Below, piece after piece: positions 8,631 to 18,700 of a stretch of DNA of 64,000 nt. Origin of the DNA: Saccharomycopsis phalli. Taxonomy: Eukaryota > Ascomycota > Saccharomycetes > Ascoideales > Saccharomycopsidaceae. The notes under the pieces were generated by a model. The model had not been told where the DNA came from, did no database searches, and saw only the letters and a program-made list of their open reading frames with translations. Each line of letters begins with the position of its first letter. The stretch's first letter is position 1. Location: the NCBI GenBank assembly GCA_020342235.1, contig CP073214.1, positions 930,001 to 994,000 of the forward strand. The letters run 5' to 3'. Both the position numbers and the translations under genes were made by a program.

Positions 8631-10508
8631 ATGCAACATGAACAAGACGGATTCCACCATGGTGTAGAGAGATTGAGTATCCTGAAGGACACAGATCGTA
8701 AGGAGCTTGTTCGTTTGGTTAAAGGTGTCATTGGTGAGGCACCGACGACTACTAATGAGGAGCTGAAAAAGCGTCGAAGACGATCAAGCACTCAGCAGAC
8801 TGTGAAAATTCTCAAGAAGAAAAAGCATCTAAAGCCACCAGAGATTATTTATAACATGGATCGCAACCCTGCTGTCGTGTGCAATATAACTGATATCAGA
8901 GGGATCTTTAGATATGTGTTTGAAAATGTCATGAAGCCCAAATGGTTCCAGATTAACAATGTGACTCACGTGAAAAAGATTGTAACTGTACTCATCCCCG
9001 GACTTACACACCAGGATTTTGGACTCAGTGGCATAGAAAGGAAGAAATTGATTAGTCTTGCAGACCTGTCAGATGAATTGAAAGTATTTAAACAGTTTTT
9101 TAACAATGTCGTTGTCACACGAGCCCCAGGGACAGGCTCCAAGTTGCATTCAACACGTTACTGTCTCACTAGCTGTCCATTATCCAAGACTGAGAGAAAG
9201 GAGCTTTATGGAAACAACCGAAAAATCACCTTGTATGATTTGATATTGCCTATTGACAAGATGTTGGACAATAAGTATCCATGTCCAGGCTATTATAAGG
9301 AGAATATGACACCGCACCAGAAACTGGAGTCCAATCAGCTAGAGTCATATCCTGAAGAATGGGTAGAGACCATTCCTTTTGAACACGAGGGATCACGGAC
9401 ATTTGCAATTGACTGCGAGATGTGCTTGGCAGCATCTGGTCATGTGGCTACCCGGGTCTCATTGATTAATTTTGATGATGAAGTATTATTGGACGAGTAT
9501 GTGAAGCCAGAAGAGGAGATCATTGACTACTTGACCAAATACTCTGGGATAACTCCTGAGAAGTTGGAGGGAGTCACTACCAGTTTGAAAGACATACAGC
9601 AGAAGATATTAAAGATTATTAGCAGTGATGATGTATTGATAGGCCATTCCTTAGAGAATGACTTGAAAGTATTGAAGTTGTGTCATAAGACCGTCGTTGA
9701 TACTGCCCTTATATACGAGCATTCTGGCGGTTTGAAATTTAAACCGTCTTTGCGTTGGTTATCACAGAAGTACTTGGACAAGTTTATTCAGGGCGATGCC
9801 AATGGCCATGACTCGGTAGAAGATGCAAAGGCATCATTGGACTTGGTTAAAATGAAGATTCTAAATGGGTTAGAGTTCGGAACCTTTGCCAACAATGCCA
9901 CTATGGAGTTACATGTCAGAATCAACCAAAAGGCGTTAAATGAAAATAACCAGGACATGATCCGCAAGTGTTTGGTTGTAGATTATACTCATGAAGGGAA
10001 ACTAATGGAGAAAGGCATAGAATTGGGCCGAAAAATACAATGTACTACTGACCAGGAAGTGTTGGACAATGTGGTGAAAAATATTCCCGAGTACTCGTTT
10101 ATTCTTGCCAAGTTTAAGGAAGCAGAATACGGGAATGGGTGGGTACCAAGACCGGTGGGGGATGAACTGGAAAAGAAATCTCCGTCGGAGATCTACAAAA
10201 GCATTTCCACCAAGATGCAGAAGATTATTGATAGCATTTTACCAGGAACGTTGTTGGTTGTCACTACGTGTTCGGGAGACCCGAAGGAGATGATACGGTT
10301 GCAGAAGCAGAAAAAATTATTCAACGACGAGTTTAATGCTAATCTGAAAGAGCCTTGTAAGTACAAGTGGACGCTTGATGACGAAGAAAAGTTGAAGCAG
10401 GCAGTAAATAGTGCAAGACAGTGCTTAACATTTTTGGGACTCAAACCAGAAGCTGAGCCGCGGTTAGTTAATGAGAGTGCAATTGAGGAAGATGATGATG
10501 TTAAATAA
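8631..10508 (+). CDS. REX1: RNA 3'-5' exonuclease Rex1/Rnh70 (DEDDh family)
   Basis: 625 residues from the ATG at 8631. A basic N-terminus (KKRRRRSS, KILKKKKH) resembles a nuclear or nucleolar signal. The exonuclease domain starts with FAIDCEMC (D261, E263), continues with IGHSLENDLKVLKL (second Asp near residue 344) and ends with HDSVEDAKASLDLV (His/Asp near residue 395). These are the ExoI-III motifs of DEDDh nucleases. Family knowledge: Rex1 trims 3' ends of 5S rRNA, some tRNA precursors and 25S rRNA. The C-terminal third, with CKYKWTLDDEEKLKQ, agrees with the longer Rex1 family rather than Rex3/Rex4. Confidence 0.9.
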   Translation: MQHEQDGFHHGVERLSILKDTDRKELVRLVKGVIGEAPTTTNEELKKRRRRSSTQQTVKILKKKKHLKPPEIIYNMDRNPAVVCNITDIRGIFRYVFENVMKPKWFQINNVTHVKKIVTVLIPGLTHQDFGLSGIERKKLISLADLSDELKVFKQFFNNVVVTRAPGTGSKLHSTRYCLTSCPLSKTERKELYGNNRKITLYDLILPIDKMLDNKYPCPGYYKENMTPHQKLESNQLESYPEEWVETIPFEHEGSRTFAIDCEMCLAASGHVATRVSLINFDDEVLLDEYVKPEEEIIDYLTKYSGITPEKLEGVTTSLKDIQQKILKIISSDDVLIGHSLENDLKVLKLCHKTVVDTALIYEHSGGLKFKPSLRWLSQKYLDKFIQGDANGHDSVEDAKASLDLVKMKILNGLEFGTFANNATMELHVRINQKALNENNQDMIRKCLVVDYTHEGKLMEKGIELGRKIQCTTDQEVLDNVVKNIPEYSFILAKFKEAEYGNGWVPRPVGDELEKKSPSEIYKSISTKMQKIIDSILPGTLLVVTTCSGDPKEMIRLQKQKKLFNDEFNANLKEPCKYKWTLDDEEKLKQAVNSARQCLTFLGLKPEAEPRLVNESAIEEDDDVK

Positions 10509-11376
10509 ATGAGTGTTGATTCCATTCAAATGATTCTGTAGTAGTGCATGGTCATAGAGATGTGATTGTTGGAGACAGATGGTAAGTTCATTAGATATTT
10601 AGTTGTGATTGGCCAGAATAAATCTAATTGGATTTTTAAAGTCGTTGGCATCAAGCACTATATGGTACCAAGCTTGAGCTCGATATTATCAATGAACATG
10701 TCTTGTGAATAAGTGTAATTTAAAAGTCTTGCAAACAGGAAATGTCGACCTAAGCTAGAAGAGACCTTGAAACTAAGCTTTGGTTCTCGCATTGCCCCAA
10801 ATTACAGTTTTATTGGCGACATATCCAGCTATGGCATTCATCAACTACAAGGAAGTAGTTATATGGCACCATTCAACAAGGTTTGCAAGTGAAACATGGC
10901 GTGACCCCAGTTCAGTTCTACACAAGTTATACTAGTATAATTCATTAAACATTGCATAAATCTCTTTCGATGTTAGTACTTTGTAAAAAATAAATTAATC
11001 CAAATCAGTAACAGAATAATCTTCAAGGTAGTTAAGTAGTCTAACGTCTAAAAAATTCTTGATATCATCATATAGATTGTACACTAAGGTCACTTACCAA
11101 TTGCAACTATGGAAAAAAAACGCGTTCAAGAGTTATTTTATACCAAAAGACATTTACCCTACCTAGCAACGGGCCCATAAGATACCAGGTTAAATGACAA
11201 CACTGCATAAAGCTGTAAATTTGGTTTACTAATAAATATTTGGTTGATTTCTCTACTTACTGGAAATTGATTTTTCAAGTAGTAATATTGTGTGTTTACG
11301 TGTGTAAGTGGTTCAGCCGAATAGTTACCCGGCCATGTATGATGTTTGTATTGTTTTAGGGCGTAGGAACACCAAC
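10509..11376. other. intergenic region upstream of RTT102
   Basis: About 870 bp with no supported ORF, tRNA or repeat. It holds an ACGCGT hexamer (11120-11125, the MluI cell-cycle-box core) and TTACCCGG (11325-11332). A GTAAGT (11304) and a TTTTAG (ending 11359) could bound a 5'-UTR intron, but no branch-point motif is visible. Confidence 0.5.
11325..11332 (+). promoter_or_regulatory. Reb1-like site TTACCCGG
   Basis: Exact match to the Reb1-type core TTACCCG(G), about 45 bp upstream of the RTT102 start. Same motif as at 13774, 27560 and 34505. Confidence 0.4.
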
Positions 11377-12024
11377 ATGAGTGCCAAACGTTCGTTATAT
11401 GGGCAATCTTTGCTTCGAAATGCTATATCTGTGGGAAATAGCAGTATAGAACCCGATGAGATATATTATAAGCAAGTTGAGATATATCCTAGTAAGCCAA
11501 TTGAGGAAGACACGGGGAAATCGCCAATGAACGGCAACTTGGACTCCACCAATAATTCATCCCTAAGTTTGGCATCTATGAATGGAAATAACGTTGTCCC
11601 TGAAAAGCCCGCCAAATCGGCCAAATATAGCTTTAAAGTAGTTTCGTGGGTGGCTGATGGAAAACCGTATAGTAGTCCAGACTGCGATGAGGACGATGTT
11701 TTAAACATTGCGGAGTTGATTAATAAACATGATGCTGAGATAGAAAAGAATTTGAACTCGAAGCAGAAGCAGAGCTCTGACGACTCCAACGGGCTTTCTG
11801 TGGCTGATATCCGAGGAGCCGTGGGGGTTGAGGATGGGATTTCAGGGCTCAGTGCTAGTACTGATGAGGCAGCCAAGCGAAAGAACGAAGCAGAGGCCAA
11901 AAAGGAGTCTACAAAAGACAGTGTTGAAGGCAATGCCACTGCTGTTCCGGAGGTGCCAAAGGGTGACAATGAAGCAGAGTCCAGTGAAGCTACAGGTGAA
12001 GAGGACAAGATTATGGAGGATTAG
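11377..12024 (+). CDS. RTT102: Rtt102, shared subunit of SWI/SNF and RSC remodellers
   Basis: 215 residues from the ATG at 11377 (MSAKRSLYGQ); the frame extends upstream through another ATG at 11335, which would add 14 residues. The diagnostic block is LSVADIRGAVGVEDGISGLS, which closely matches the Rtt102 C-terminal block as I remember it (LSVDDIRGAVG then IPGLSA). An upstream block, YSFKVVSWVADGKPYSSPDC followed by an acidic helix, corresponds to the tryptophan-containing segment that contacts the Arp7-Arp9 dimer. The tail is acidic and low complexity. Family knowledge: Rtt102 stabilises Arp7/Arp9 in chromatin remodellers. Assignment rests on remembered motif similarity; the rest of the protein is divergent. 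Confidence 0.8.
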   Translation: MSAKRSLYGQSLLRNAISVGNSSIEPDEIYYKQVEIYPSKPIEEDTGKSPMNGNLDSTNNSSLSLASMNGNNVVPEKPAKSAKYSFKVVSWVADGKPYSSPDCDEDDVLNIAELINKHDAEIEKNLNSKQKQSSDDSNGLSVADIRGAVGVEDGISGLSASTDEAAKRKNEAEAKKESTKDSVEGNATAVPEVPKGDNEAESSEATGEEDKIMED

Positions 12025-12168
12025 GTGAGACCTTGTGAACATATAGGATATTACTTAGACAATGTATACTACAGGACCGGTAGGCTGAGACGCAACAGAA
12101 ATGGGCATCCACCCAACCACGTGAGGGCATGATATTAGCAGGTGAATTTCCAAGGGATCCTCCACCAA

Positions 12169-12962
12169 ATGGCACCTACTTGTATTGCACCAAGAGTGAT
12201 TTTTATTCGTCACGGACAGACAACATGGTCTAAAGTAAGTACTGTGCCGAGTTGCGAGATTACGCTAACGTATAGAGCGGCCAATACACGTCATCCACCG
12301 ACTTGCCCTTGACTGATTATGGTATTAAACAGGCCAAGGAAGTCGGTAAGGTGTTGGTGGGCAGCTCGGAAAACTCGTTGGTGAACGTGAATAACGTGAA
12401 ATTAATTGTCTCGTCGCCACGGACCCGTGCTATCCATACCAAAGATTTGATCTTTGAGAATATTGATCCGGCTATTATGGACAAAATCCCGTTTGAGATT
12501 GACGAAGATGTCCGGGAGTGGGAGTACGGGGAATACGAGGGGCTTCTAACTCGTCAAATCATTGACAAGAGACACAAGGATGGGATCCCTGATCGGATCG
12601 ATGCGGAAACTGGCAAGCCAATTCCTTGGAATATATGGGCCGATGGTTGTGAGGGCGGGGAGACAAATGCCGAAGTCACTTTGCGGTTGAACCGGTTGAT
12701 TGGCCGCATCCGGAAAATCCACAAGGTTGCCTTGGAGGAAAATACCGTGTGTGACGTTGTGCTATTTGGACATGGCCACATTCTCAGATGCTTTGCCGCG
12801 CTTTGGCTCGGCCGGCCAATCAACGTGAACCCCCAGCTTATCTTGGATACTGCAGGGGTGGGTGTCTTAACATACCAGCACCACAACATTGAGGAGCCTG
12901 CCATTAGCGTTTCCGGTCCGTTTACAGTACCAGTGTCTGAAGAAAAGGAGCATGCCATCTGA
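12169..12962 (+). CDS. SHB17: Sedoheptulose-1,7-bisphosphatase Shb17 (one intron)
   Basis: Exon 1 (12169-12234) and exon 2 (12276-12962) encode 250 residues. The 41-nt intron has donor GTAAGT, branch GCTAAC and acceptor TATAG. The histidine-phosphatase signature IRHGQTTWSK crosses the splice (H15 is the phospho-acceptor) and continues as SGQYTSSTDLPLTDYG. Further family marks are SSPRTRAIHT, REWEYGEYEGLLTRQI, PWNIWADGCEGGET and the second catalytic His in FGHGHILRCF. The C-terminal LDTAGVGVLTYQHHN matches Shb17 specifically. Family knowledge: it drives carbon into the non-oxidative pentose phosphate route (riboneogenesis). CCACGTGA lies about 45 bp upstream (12117-12124). Confidence 0.95.
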
Positions 12963-13052
12963 ATTGCTACAGAGTTAAGATATGTTATCCTTGTACTCTC
13001 CTATTAAATAATCGAGTAAAACATTAAACAATGCCTATTCTATTATGTACGA

Positions 13053-13700
13053 CTACTCATTAAATTTTTGCGACTTCTCGAACCACTCCTTGAACTTCTC
13101 AGCGTTCTCCTTGTTACCAAATCTGATGGCCAAAGTTTGTGCCTCTGGCTCTCCTTCACTGACATCTGCAGTCACAGAGTATACCCACGACTTGTCGCTA
13201 CCAATGTTTGGCTTTAATGTGTATTGTGGAGAAACCAAGTGGTTGGCGCAGACCTTCAATGTCTTGTCTCTTCTCATCAACAATCTCACCTTCTTGGTCT
13301 CTTTGTGTTGCAAGAACTTGGCATCGCCAACCCCTCTTTCTTTCCACTCGTTCGAGTCTCCGTGGAATCTGAATAATTTGGCCCGAACCTTAAATAATAC
13401 ATCCTCATTTTCCTCATTGGTCTTCACATCGACCTTTTCTAACTTCACAATAGGGTCAAAGTGAATGTCAGCCTCTTCCTCGTTATCAGCAGATTCCTCC
13501 TTGGACTCTTCCTTGGACTCCTCCTTGTCCTCTGGCTTGTCCTCTTTCTTCTCTTTCTTGCCTCCAAACATGGCAAATACATTGGCTGTAGCGGTTGGAA
13601 TACCGGAGCTGGCCTCGGTAGTCTTCTCCTCTACCTTAGCTTTGGTCTCCTCAACCTTTGGTGCAGTCTCTTCAACCTTTGGTGCAGTTTCGTCAGACAT
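13053..13700 (-). CDS. YRB1: Ran-binding protein Yrb1 (RanBP1)
   Basis: 215 residues starting with an acidic and Lys-rich tail that contains two copies of the APKVEET unit, then a Ran-binding domain from about residue 80 to 205. Typical blocks are [70 protein letters not shown] and [20 protein letters not shown]. It binds Ran-GTP and assists RanGAP-stimulated hydrolysis in the cytoplasm, so it is a functional partner of RNA1 at 50609 in this window. Promoter site TTACCCGG lies 74 bp upstream. Confidence 0.95.
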   Translation of the reverse strand: MSDETAPKVEETAPKVEETKAKVEEKTTEASSGIPTATANVFAMFGGKKEKKEDKPEDKEESKEESKEESADNEEEADIHFDPIVKLEKVDVKTNEENEDVLFKVRAKLFRFHGDSNEWKERGVGDAKFLQHKETKKVRLLMRRDKTLKVCANHLVSPQYTLKPNIGSDKSWVYSVTADVSEGEPEAQTLAIRFGNKENAEKFKEWFEKSQKFNE

Positions 13701-13773
13701 CTCTAATTGCCACTAGTTAAAAAAAATTTCTGTCAAAAGCGGCCAGGTATCACACAACAAAAAAAAAATGTGG

Positions 13774-13781
13774 TTACCCGG
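13774..13781 (+). promoter_or_regulatory. Reb1-like site TTACCCGG upstream of YRB1
   Basis: Exact TTACCCGG next to a 9-bp A tract (poly(dA:dT)), an arrangement common in yeast nucleosome-depleted promoters. Function inferred. Confidence 0.45.
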
Positions 13782-13907
13782 TCGGCATCCCAAGCATGCA
13801 TCCCCCGGATAGGACTAGTTGGTGATCTACGTAATTCCACCAAACCAACAATATAATTTTCGTGAGATTCATAACAAGGTCTATATCGTACAAATTTACA
13901 AATTGCT

Positions 13908-14741
13908 CTAGACAGCTTCTGCGGATAAAGCCATCACATCTTTGTCCACAATATGACCACTCGCCGAAGAGTCACTCTCTTTATGTCCTTCGTTTATCGA
14001 CAGGCTGTTGACATTCTCCTTGTCCCCTTTCTCATCTAGATGCTCCTTCATCAGCTTTTCCTTTTCCAATCTGTCTTTCTCAGCTATCTCGGCAGCAGTT
14101 AGGAACCTCCCACCTACACCCCTTGGTCTTCTCATCGCGTGCTTATGCCGTGATTCATGCAAATATGGCTTTCTTCCTCTAGCAAGCTTCAAACTCTCTT
14201 CCAATTTAGCCCGCGCTATTCTTCGCTTTAATATACGATGGTACTGCTTTGCGTTTACATAGAACGGCTCCTCCTGCGATACCGCTTGTGATGGTATGGC
14301 GGCTTGAAGCTGACTTGGCTGAAACCCGGAGGGTGTACTTGTCTCCTCGACGCGTGTATTTGTAACCGAGGAATCAACCGAAGGTGACTTGACTTGTCTG
14401 TTCTGGAAGCTGTTTTGGTTTATTATTTGGTTCACTGGATATAACGCGGCTGTAGTCTGGTAAGTCTCACCCCCGGATGTGTTGTTACGAGTCGATGGTG
14501 GTTCCAATTGGGAGTCAAGAAAGTTGGCTTCGTCGGAGAATCTATTCACCGCGTCCAACACCTCGTTTCTGGCTTCACCGTTCCCATTTGGCACTATTTC
14601 TGGCGTTTGCTCATTATTATGTGTGGACTGGGTGTTGTCGCTCTCGTTAGGGAAAAATGGCTTGTCTTTGCTATCCTGCGATTCGTAAAATGGGGCATAT
14701 TGGGCATAGTTGTTATTCTGGCTTGAAGAAATGGACGCCAT
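13908..14741 (-). CDS. HAP2: CCAAT-binding factor subunit Hap2 (NF-YA)
   Basis: 277 residues with a low-complexity Asn/Ser/Gln-rich N-terminus and one conserved core at about 157-216. The core begins [20 protein letters not shown], which is the subunit-association helix (Hap3/Hap5 binding). It continues through [18 protein letters not shown] and GGRFLTAAE, the CCAAT-DNA-binding part. The C-terminal tail is charged. Family knowledge: the HAP2/3/5 complex binds CCAAT and, with Hap4/Hap43-like partners, controls respiration and iron genes. It is divergently transcribed from FUN26 across 253 bp. Confidence 0.95.
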   Translation of the reverse strand: MASISSSQNNNYAQYAPFYESQDSKDKPFFPNESDNTQSTHNNEQTPEIVPNGNGEARNEVLDAVNRFSDEANFLDSQLEPPSTRNNTSGGETYQTTAALYPVNQIINQNSFQNRQVKSPSVDSSVTNTRVEETSTPSGFQPSQLQAAIPSQAVSQEEPFYVNAKQYHRILKRRIARAKLEESLKLARGRKPYLHESRHKHAMRRPRGVGGRFLTAAEIAEKDRLEKEKLMKEHLDEKGDKENVNSLSINEGHKESDSSASGHIVDKDVMALSAEAV

Positions 14742-14994
14742 TGTAATTTTCAGATGCAGATACTAGCTGTGTGCGGTGCGAAGAGAAGTCAAAGTTAGGT
14801 AGCTAACTTAAACAATGATTGGTTGGAATTCGAAAATCATTCAACGAAAGTCAAAAATACAATGGTGTGCGGATGATGTCCGGATGGTCCTTTGACCTGA
14901 TTGTCTTTAGGCGAACGTCAACTAGCGTGGAGTTGCAAGTAGGGTAATTAGTATCGCTATCTAGACCAGGCTAATATTTACAGGTGCTTCTATA

Positions 14995-16434
14995 ATGAGC
15001 GAGACTGAGAGCCTTGATTCCTCGTTGACTACGGATGGAAACAACGCTAATCGGGATCGGATCTTATATGACTTCAAAATATTACATGTTCACATACAGC
15101 TCCGCTTGCATCAACTTCAGTATTTGACCTTTGTCGTAATCGGGTTGGCTCTCTTGTGGCCGTGGAACTGCTTCTTATCGGCATCTGAGTATTACTCGGC
15201 AAGATTTAACGAGACACATGGAGAGAAATACGCAAAGATATACTCGTCGACCATGATGTCTGTATCCACTGTTTCCCAGTTGATTTTCAACTACTACTTA
15301 TCGCAAAAGCAGGTCAACGCCAACTATTACAAGAGATTCATCTCGGGACAAGTATTGAACAGTCTTATTTTTATGCTTATGGCAGTTAGTTGCGTGTTGT
15401 TTTTAAATATCGATTCCGGCATCTTTTTCTTTGGTTTAATGGCGCTCATCTTGGCCAGCTCATTAAGCTGCTGCGCTTCTCAAAATGGCTCCATGTCGAT
15501 TGTAAATGTCTATGGATCAATGTATGCGCAAGGTTTGATGGTGGGACAAGCGATCGCGGGTGTTTTGCCCTCAGTAGCATTGATTTCGTCAATACTTATT
15601 ATTGGAGAAAAGCCAAAGACCACCGAGGTTGAAAAGAATTACGGGGTAATGGTATATTACTTGACCAGCACAATCGTGTCTGGTCTTGCATTGGTAATGT
15701 TTTTGGCATTTGTATACAAGTACGCGTTTGAGAATAGTTCAAAAGAGGATAACCATCACTACATTCAGCTTGTGGACGAGACTGGTGAGGTAGATAACCA
15801 GCTATTTGACAATAACACTGAGGTAGATGTCCAGGCTGAAATAACCTTGGACGAGGCCAGTCCACATGAGGATAAACATGTGCCTTTCTCGGTATTATGG
15901 GCAAAGTTGAAGTTCATCGTGCTCACTATTGTGGTGGTGTTTATCTTTTCGTTGATCTTCCCGGTATTTGCATCCAATATAGAATCCGTCAACAAGCAGA
16001 AAAGCACCAGTCAAGTTAGCTTGAGTAACTCTAAAATATTCATTCCATTTGCCATTATGATATGGAACGTTGGTGACTTGGCCGGGCGAATAGCCTGTGG
16101 GTACACGATGTTTCAGATGAAAAATGAGAAGTACATGTACCTCTACTCATTAAGCCGGGCGATATTTGTGCCGTTATTAATGTTGTGCAATTTGAATGAC
16201 AAGTTGGCGACTCACAAGCCAATTATCAACTCGGATATTGTTTACTTGTTGATTCAATTTCTCTATGGTGCCACGAACGGGCACTTGTGCTCAAACTGTT
16301 TTATGAATGTTAGCGGAAAGTTTGAGAAGGATGAGGAGAAAGAGGCTGCTGGTGGTTTTACCACTGTGTTTTTGAGCATTGGCTTAGCTCTCGGAAGCTT
16401 GTGCAGCTATGCATTCGTTGGAATCATAGGATAA
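14995..16434 (+). CDS. FUN26: Equilibrative nucleoside transporter (Fun26 family)
   Basis: 479 residues with about 11 hydrophobic segments. The first segment reads LTFVVIGLALLWPWNCFLSA, the ENT-family GxxxLLPWN-type signature. A hydrophilic loop (about residues 245-300) separates the two halves, and IWNVGDLAGRIACGYT and the terminal GGFTTVFLSIGLALGSLCSY match conserved late helices. Family knowledge: yeast Fun26 exports nucleosides, including nicotinamide riboside, from the vacuole to the cytosol. A plasma-membrane role is possible in some yeasts. Confidence 0.9.
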   Translation: MSETESLDSSLTTDGNNANRDRILYDFKILHVHIQLRLHQLQYLTFVVIGLALLWPWNCFLSASEYYSARFNETHGEKYAKIYSSTMMSVSTVSQLIFNYYLSQKQVNANYYKRFISGQVLNSLIFMLMAVSCVLFLNIDSGIFFFGLMALILASSLSCCASQNGSMSIVNVYGSMYAQGLMVGQAIAGVLPSVALISSILIIGEKPKTTEVEKNYGVMVYYLTSTIVSGLALVMFLAFVYKYAFENSSKEDNHHYIQLVDETGEVDNQLFDNNTEVDVQAEITLDEASPHEDKHVPFSVLWAKLKFIVLTIVVVFIFSLIFPVFASNIESVNKQKSTSQVSLSNSKIFIPFAIMIWNVGDLAGRIACGYTMFQMKNEKYMYLYSLSRAIFVPLLMLCNLNDKLATHKPIINSDIVYLLIQFLYGATNGHLCSNCFMNVSGKFEKDEEKEAAGGFTTVFLSIGLALGSLCSYAFVGIIG

Positions 16435-16498
16435 TATACTACATGAATGGAAATCAATTGTATTTATACAGATGCACTGTAGTCTAAAAGTAACTAGT

Positions 16499-18700
16499 CT
16501 AGATAACTAAAACAGAGAAAGCGAAAACAAATACTCCCAAGAAACCAGCCTTGGAGAATACTTTAAAGGTATTAGCATCATTGCTAAACAGAACAGAAGG
16601 AGAAGTTGAGTTGAAGGAAATGTTTGTGCTATTGGCCTGAGGAATGGTCGTGTTGACAGCCGCAGCTGGTGTGGAAATGGAAGCAATCGCCTCAAGAGTG
16701 GTGCTGGAAGAAGCTGGTGCGTTTTCTTGTGCTGGAGCAGAAGAAGCTGGAGCAGAAGAAGCTGGAGCAGAAGTAACTGGTGCATTTTCTTGAGCTGGAG
16801 CAGAAGAAGCTGGTGCGTTTTCTTGTGCTGGAGCAGAAGAAGCTGGTGCAGAAGTAACTGGTGCATTTTCTTGGGCTGGAGCAGAAGAAGCTGGAGCAGA
16901 AGATACTGGAGCGTTTTCTTCAGCCGGAGCAGAAGTAGCAGAAGTGTTTTCTTGTGCTGGCGTAGAAGTGGAAGCAATAGCCTCAAGACTTGTGCTGGAA
17001 GAAGCTGAAGCGCTCTCTTGAGCTGGAGCAGAAGAAACTGGAGTAGATGAATTTTCACCTTGAGTGAGAGGGCAGTATGTAGTGTAAGAAGTCACAACAC
17101 CGGTAATAGTTTCAGTGACCTCGATTACACCAACTGTAGTGGATTGTCCGTTTGAAACAATGACAGTGGTGTCAGTAGGAGCAAGAGTCTGAGCAGATGA
17201 TGCTGGAGTAGATGTTTCACTTTGAGTAAGAGGGCAGTATGTGGTGTAAGAAGTGACAACACCAGTAACGGTTTCAGTGACCTCGATTACACCAACGGTG
17301 GTAGATTGTCCGTTTGAAACAATGACAGTGGTATCGATTGGTGCAAGAGTCTGTTCAGCGGATGACACTGAAGAAGCAGCTTGTACGGATGATGACGCAC
17401 TAGTTTCAGCGGTAAGTGGGCAGTACGTGGTGTATTGGGTAACAATGCCATTGGAGGTTACGGTGACCTCAATAACACCAACAGTGGAAGAAGTTCCGTC
17501 TGTGACAATAACAGTGGTGCCCAAAGGCGAAGTAGACGAAGTTGAAGCAATGGCTGACAAATTGCTGCTAGCGGCGGAAGTCTCAGATCCAGCGTTGGAA
17601 GTGGAAGACTCACTGCTAGAGCCAGAAGTGGAACCAGAATTTGTTGTGCTAGATAAGCTACCAGTAGCTGATGTGCTAGAAGAGCTGTTGGAAGTTGATT
17701 CACTAGAAGAACTGCTAGTAGTTGTTGTGCTAGATAAGCTACCAGTAGCTGATGTGCTAGAAGAGCTGTTGGAAGTTGACTCACTAGAAGAACTGCTGGT
17801 AGTTGTGGAACTAGAAGAACTGCTGGTAGTTGTGGAACTAGAAGAACTGCTGGTAGTGGTAGTACTAGAAGAACTGCTGGAAGATGAGGAAGTTGGAACT
17901 GCTTGTTGAGTAGTGAAAGCAGTCAAAACATAAGAGTTCACACTTCCGTCCTGACACTTGTTGTCAGTAGATGGAGTAATAGACAGGTCACTGTTCACAG
18001 CGATGCACCCGGCACCGGTAGTGTCGACAAAGTTAATCTGCTGCAATTGGCAAGAAGCAGAACCACCATTGTTGGCCACGGACTCGATCATGAAGTTGAC
18101 GGTAGATGCAGCATTAATAGGCCAGTGACTCTTCAAGTTGGCGTTGTTATCGTTATCAGATTTTTTCAAGGTTCTAACAACAGTACCGTCAAAACTCCAG
18201 GTGATGACGGTGCTGCTGATTTCGACGGTATAACTGTGGTATCCACCGGTCAAATCAACACCAGTGTTGTGTCCCTCTTCGATGCCAATATCAGCATAAA
18301 ACGATGGGATGACGGTGCTCTTGGCATCACCAGAGACTTGGAGAGCAACCACAGAGTTGGAAGAAGAGATCTTGAATGAAGAAAGAGAACCAGCTCCACC
18401 GGCTTTGAATACTGCAGTATATGTACCATAGATTGTGAAAAATTCAGAGGTCATGATTGCATAATCACCGGTGTTAGTTGTGACGCCTAATTCCTGGCAG
18501 TCAGACAATTTCTTTTGGTTACCATTTCCGTTGAGAGTAAATCGGAACAAATTGCTGGAATAAGGGTTTGGACTAATACCTTGGTTGAAGCTGAGGTAGA
18601 CGTGGTCCTTAGTGCCTGGACCAAACTCGTACCAAGTTGCCAGAGCAATTTGCGAAAGTGCTAAAACCAAAAATGTACTGGTAAAATGGGCAAACTTCAT
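16499..18700 (-). CDS. GPI-anchored cell-wall protein with GH16-like N-domain and long repeats
   Basis: 733 residues from the ATG ending at 18700. A signal peptide (about 1-21) precedes a domain at about 22-255 resembling the concanavalin-like fold of Crh/GH16 proteins: MTSEFFTIYGTYTAVFKAGG, GGYHSYTVEISSTVITWSFD and GTVVRTLKK align with the Crh pattern. The expected catalytic E-x-D-x-x-E stretch is not seen; that position reads NSVVALQVSG. After the domain come Ser/Thr repeats (about 270-380, including a duplicated 24-residue unit). Three copies of a block ending YTTYCPLT (near 415-560) and Pro/Ala/Glu repeats (APAQEN, SSAPA) follow. The end is a hydrophobic tail (GFLGVFVFAFSVLVI) typical of GPI attachment. 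Likely a wall mannoprotein; enzymatic activity is doubtful. Confidence 0.75.
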   Translation of the reverse strand: MKFAHFTSTFLVLALSQIALATWYEFGPGTKDHVYLSFNQGISPNPYSSNLFRFTLNGNGNQKKLSDCQELGVTTNTGDYAIMTSEFFTIYGTYTAVFKAGGAGSLSSFKISSSNSVVALQVSGDAKSTVIPSFYADIGIEEGHNTGVDLTGGYHSYTVEISSTVITWSFDGTVVRTLKKSDNDNNANLKSHWPINAASTVNFMIESVANNGGSASCQLQQINFVDTTGAGCIAVNSDLSITPSTDNKCQDGSVNSYVLTAFTTQQAVPTSSSSSSSSSTTTTSSSSSSTTTSSSSSSTTTSSSSSESTSNSSSSTSATGSLSSTTTTSSSSSESTSNSSSSTSATGSLSSTTNSGSTSGSSSESSTSNAGSETSAASSNLSAIASTSSTSPLGTTVIVTDGTSSTVGVIEVTVTSNGIVTQYTTYCPLTAETSASSSVQAASSVSSAEQTLAPIDTTVIVSNGQSTTVGVIEVTETVTGVVTSYTTYCPLTQSETSTPASSAQTLAPTDTTVIVSNGQSTTVGVIEVTETITGVVTSYTTYCPLTQGENSSTPVSSAPAQESASASSSTSLEAIASTSTPAQENTSATSAPAEENAPVSSAPASSAPAQENAPVTSAPASSAPAQENAPASSAPAQENAPVTSAPASSAPASSAPAQENAPASSSTTLEAIASISTPAAAVNTTIPQANSTNISFNSTSPSVLFSNDANTFKVFSKAGFLGVFVFAFSVLVI
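16720..17900. repeat. intragenic tandem repeats in the GH16-like wall gene
   Basis: Three repeat types in one coding stretch: short GCT-rich units (SSAPA/PAQEN) at about 16720-17040, a roughly 170-bp unit present three times at about 17050-17530, and Ser/Thr units with a 72-bp duplication at about 17640-17850. Copy number is likely to vary between strains. Confidence 0.8.

Noticed and set aside
11304-11359. Candidate 5'-UTR intron of RTT102
   Set aside because: Donor and acceptor are present but there is no CTAAC/CTAAT branch motif, unlike the other introns here.
16507-17909. Long frames on both strands inside the wall-repeat gene
   Set aside because: They are repeat-driven shadows of the GH16-like gene; the products are low-complexity Leu/Arg or Val/Glu strings.
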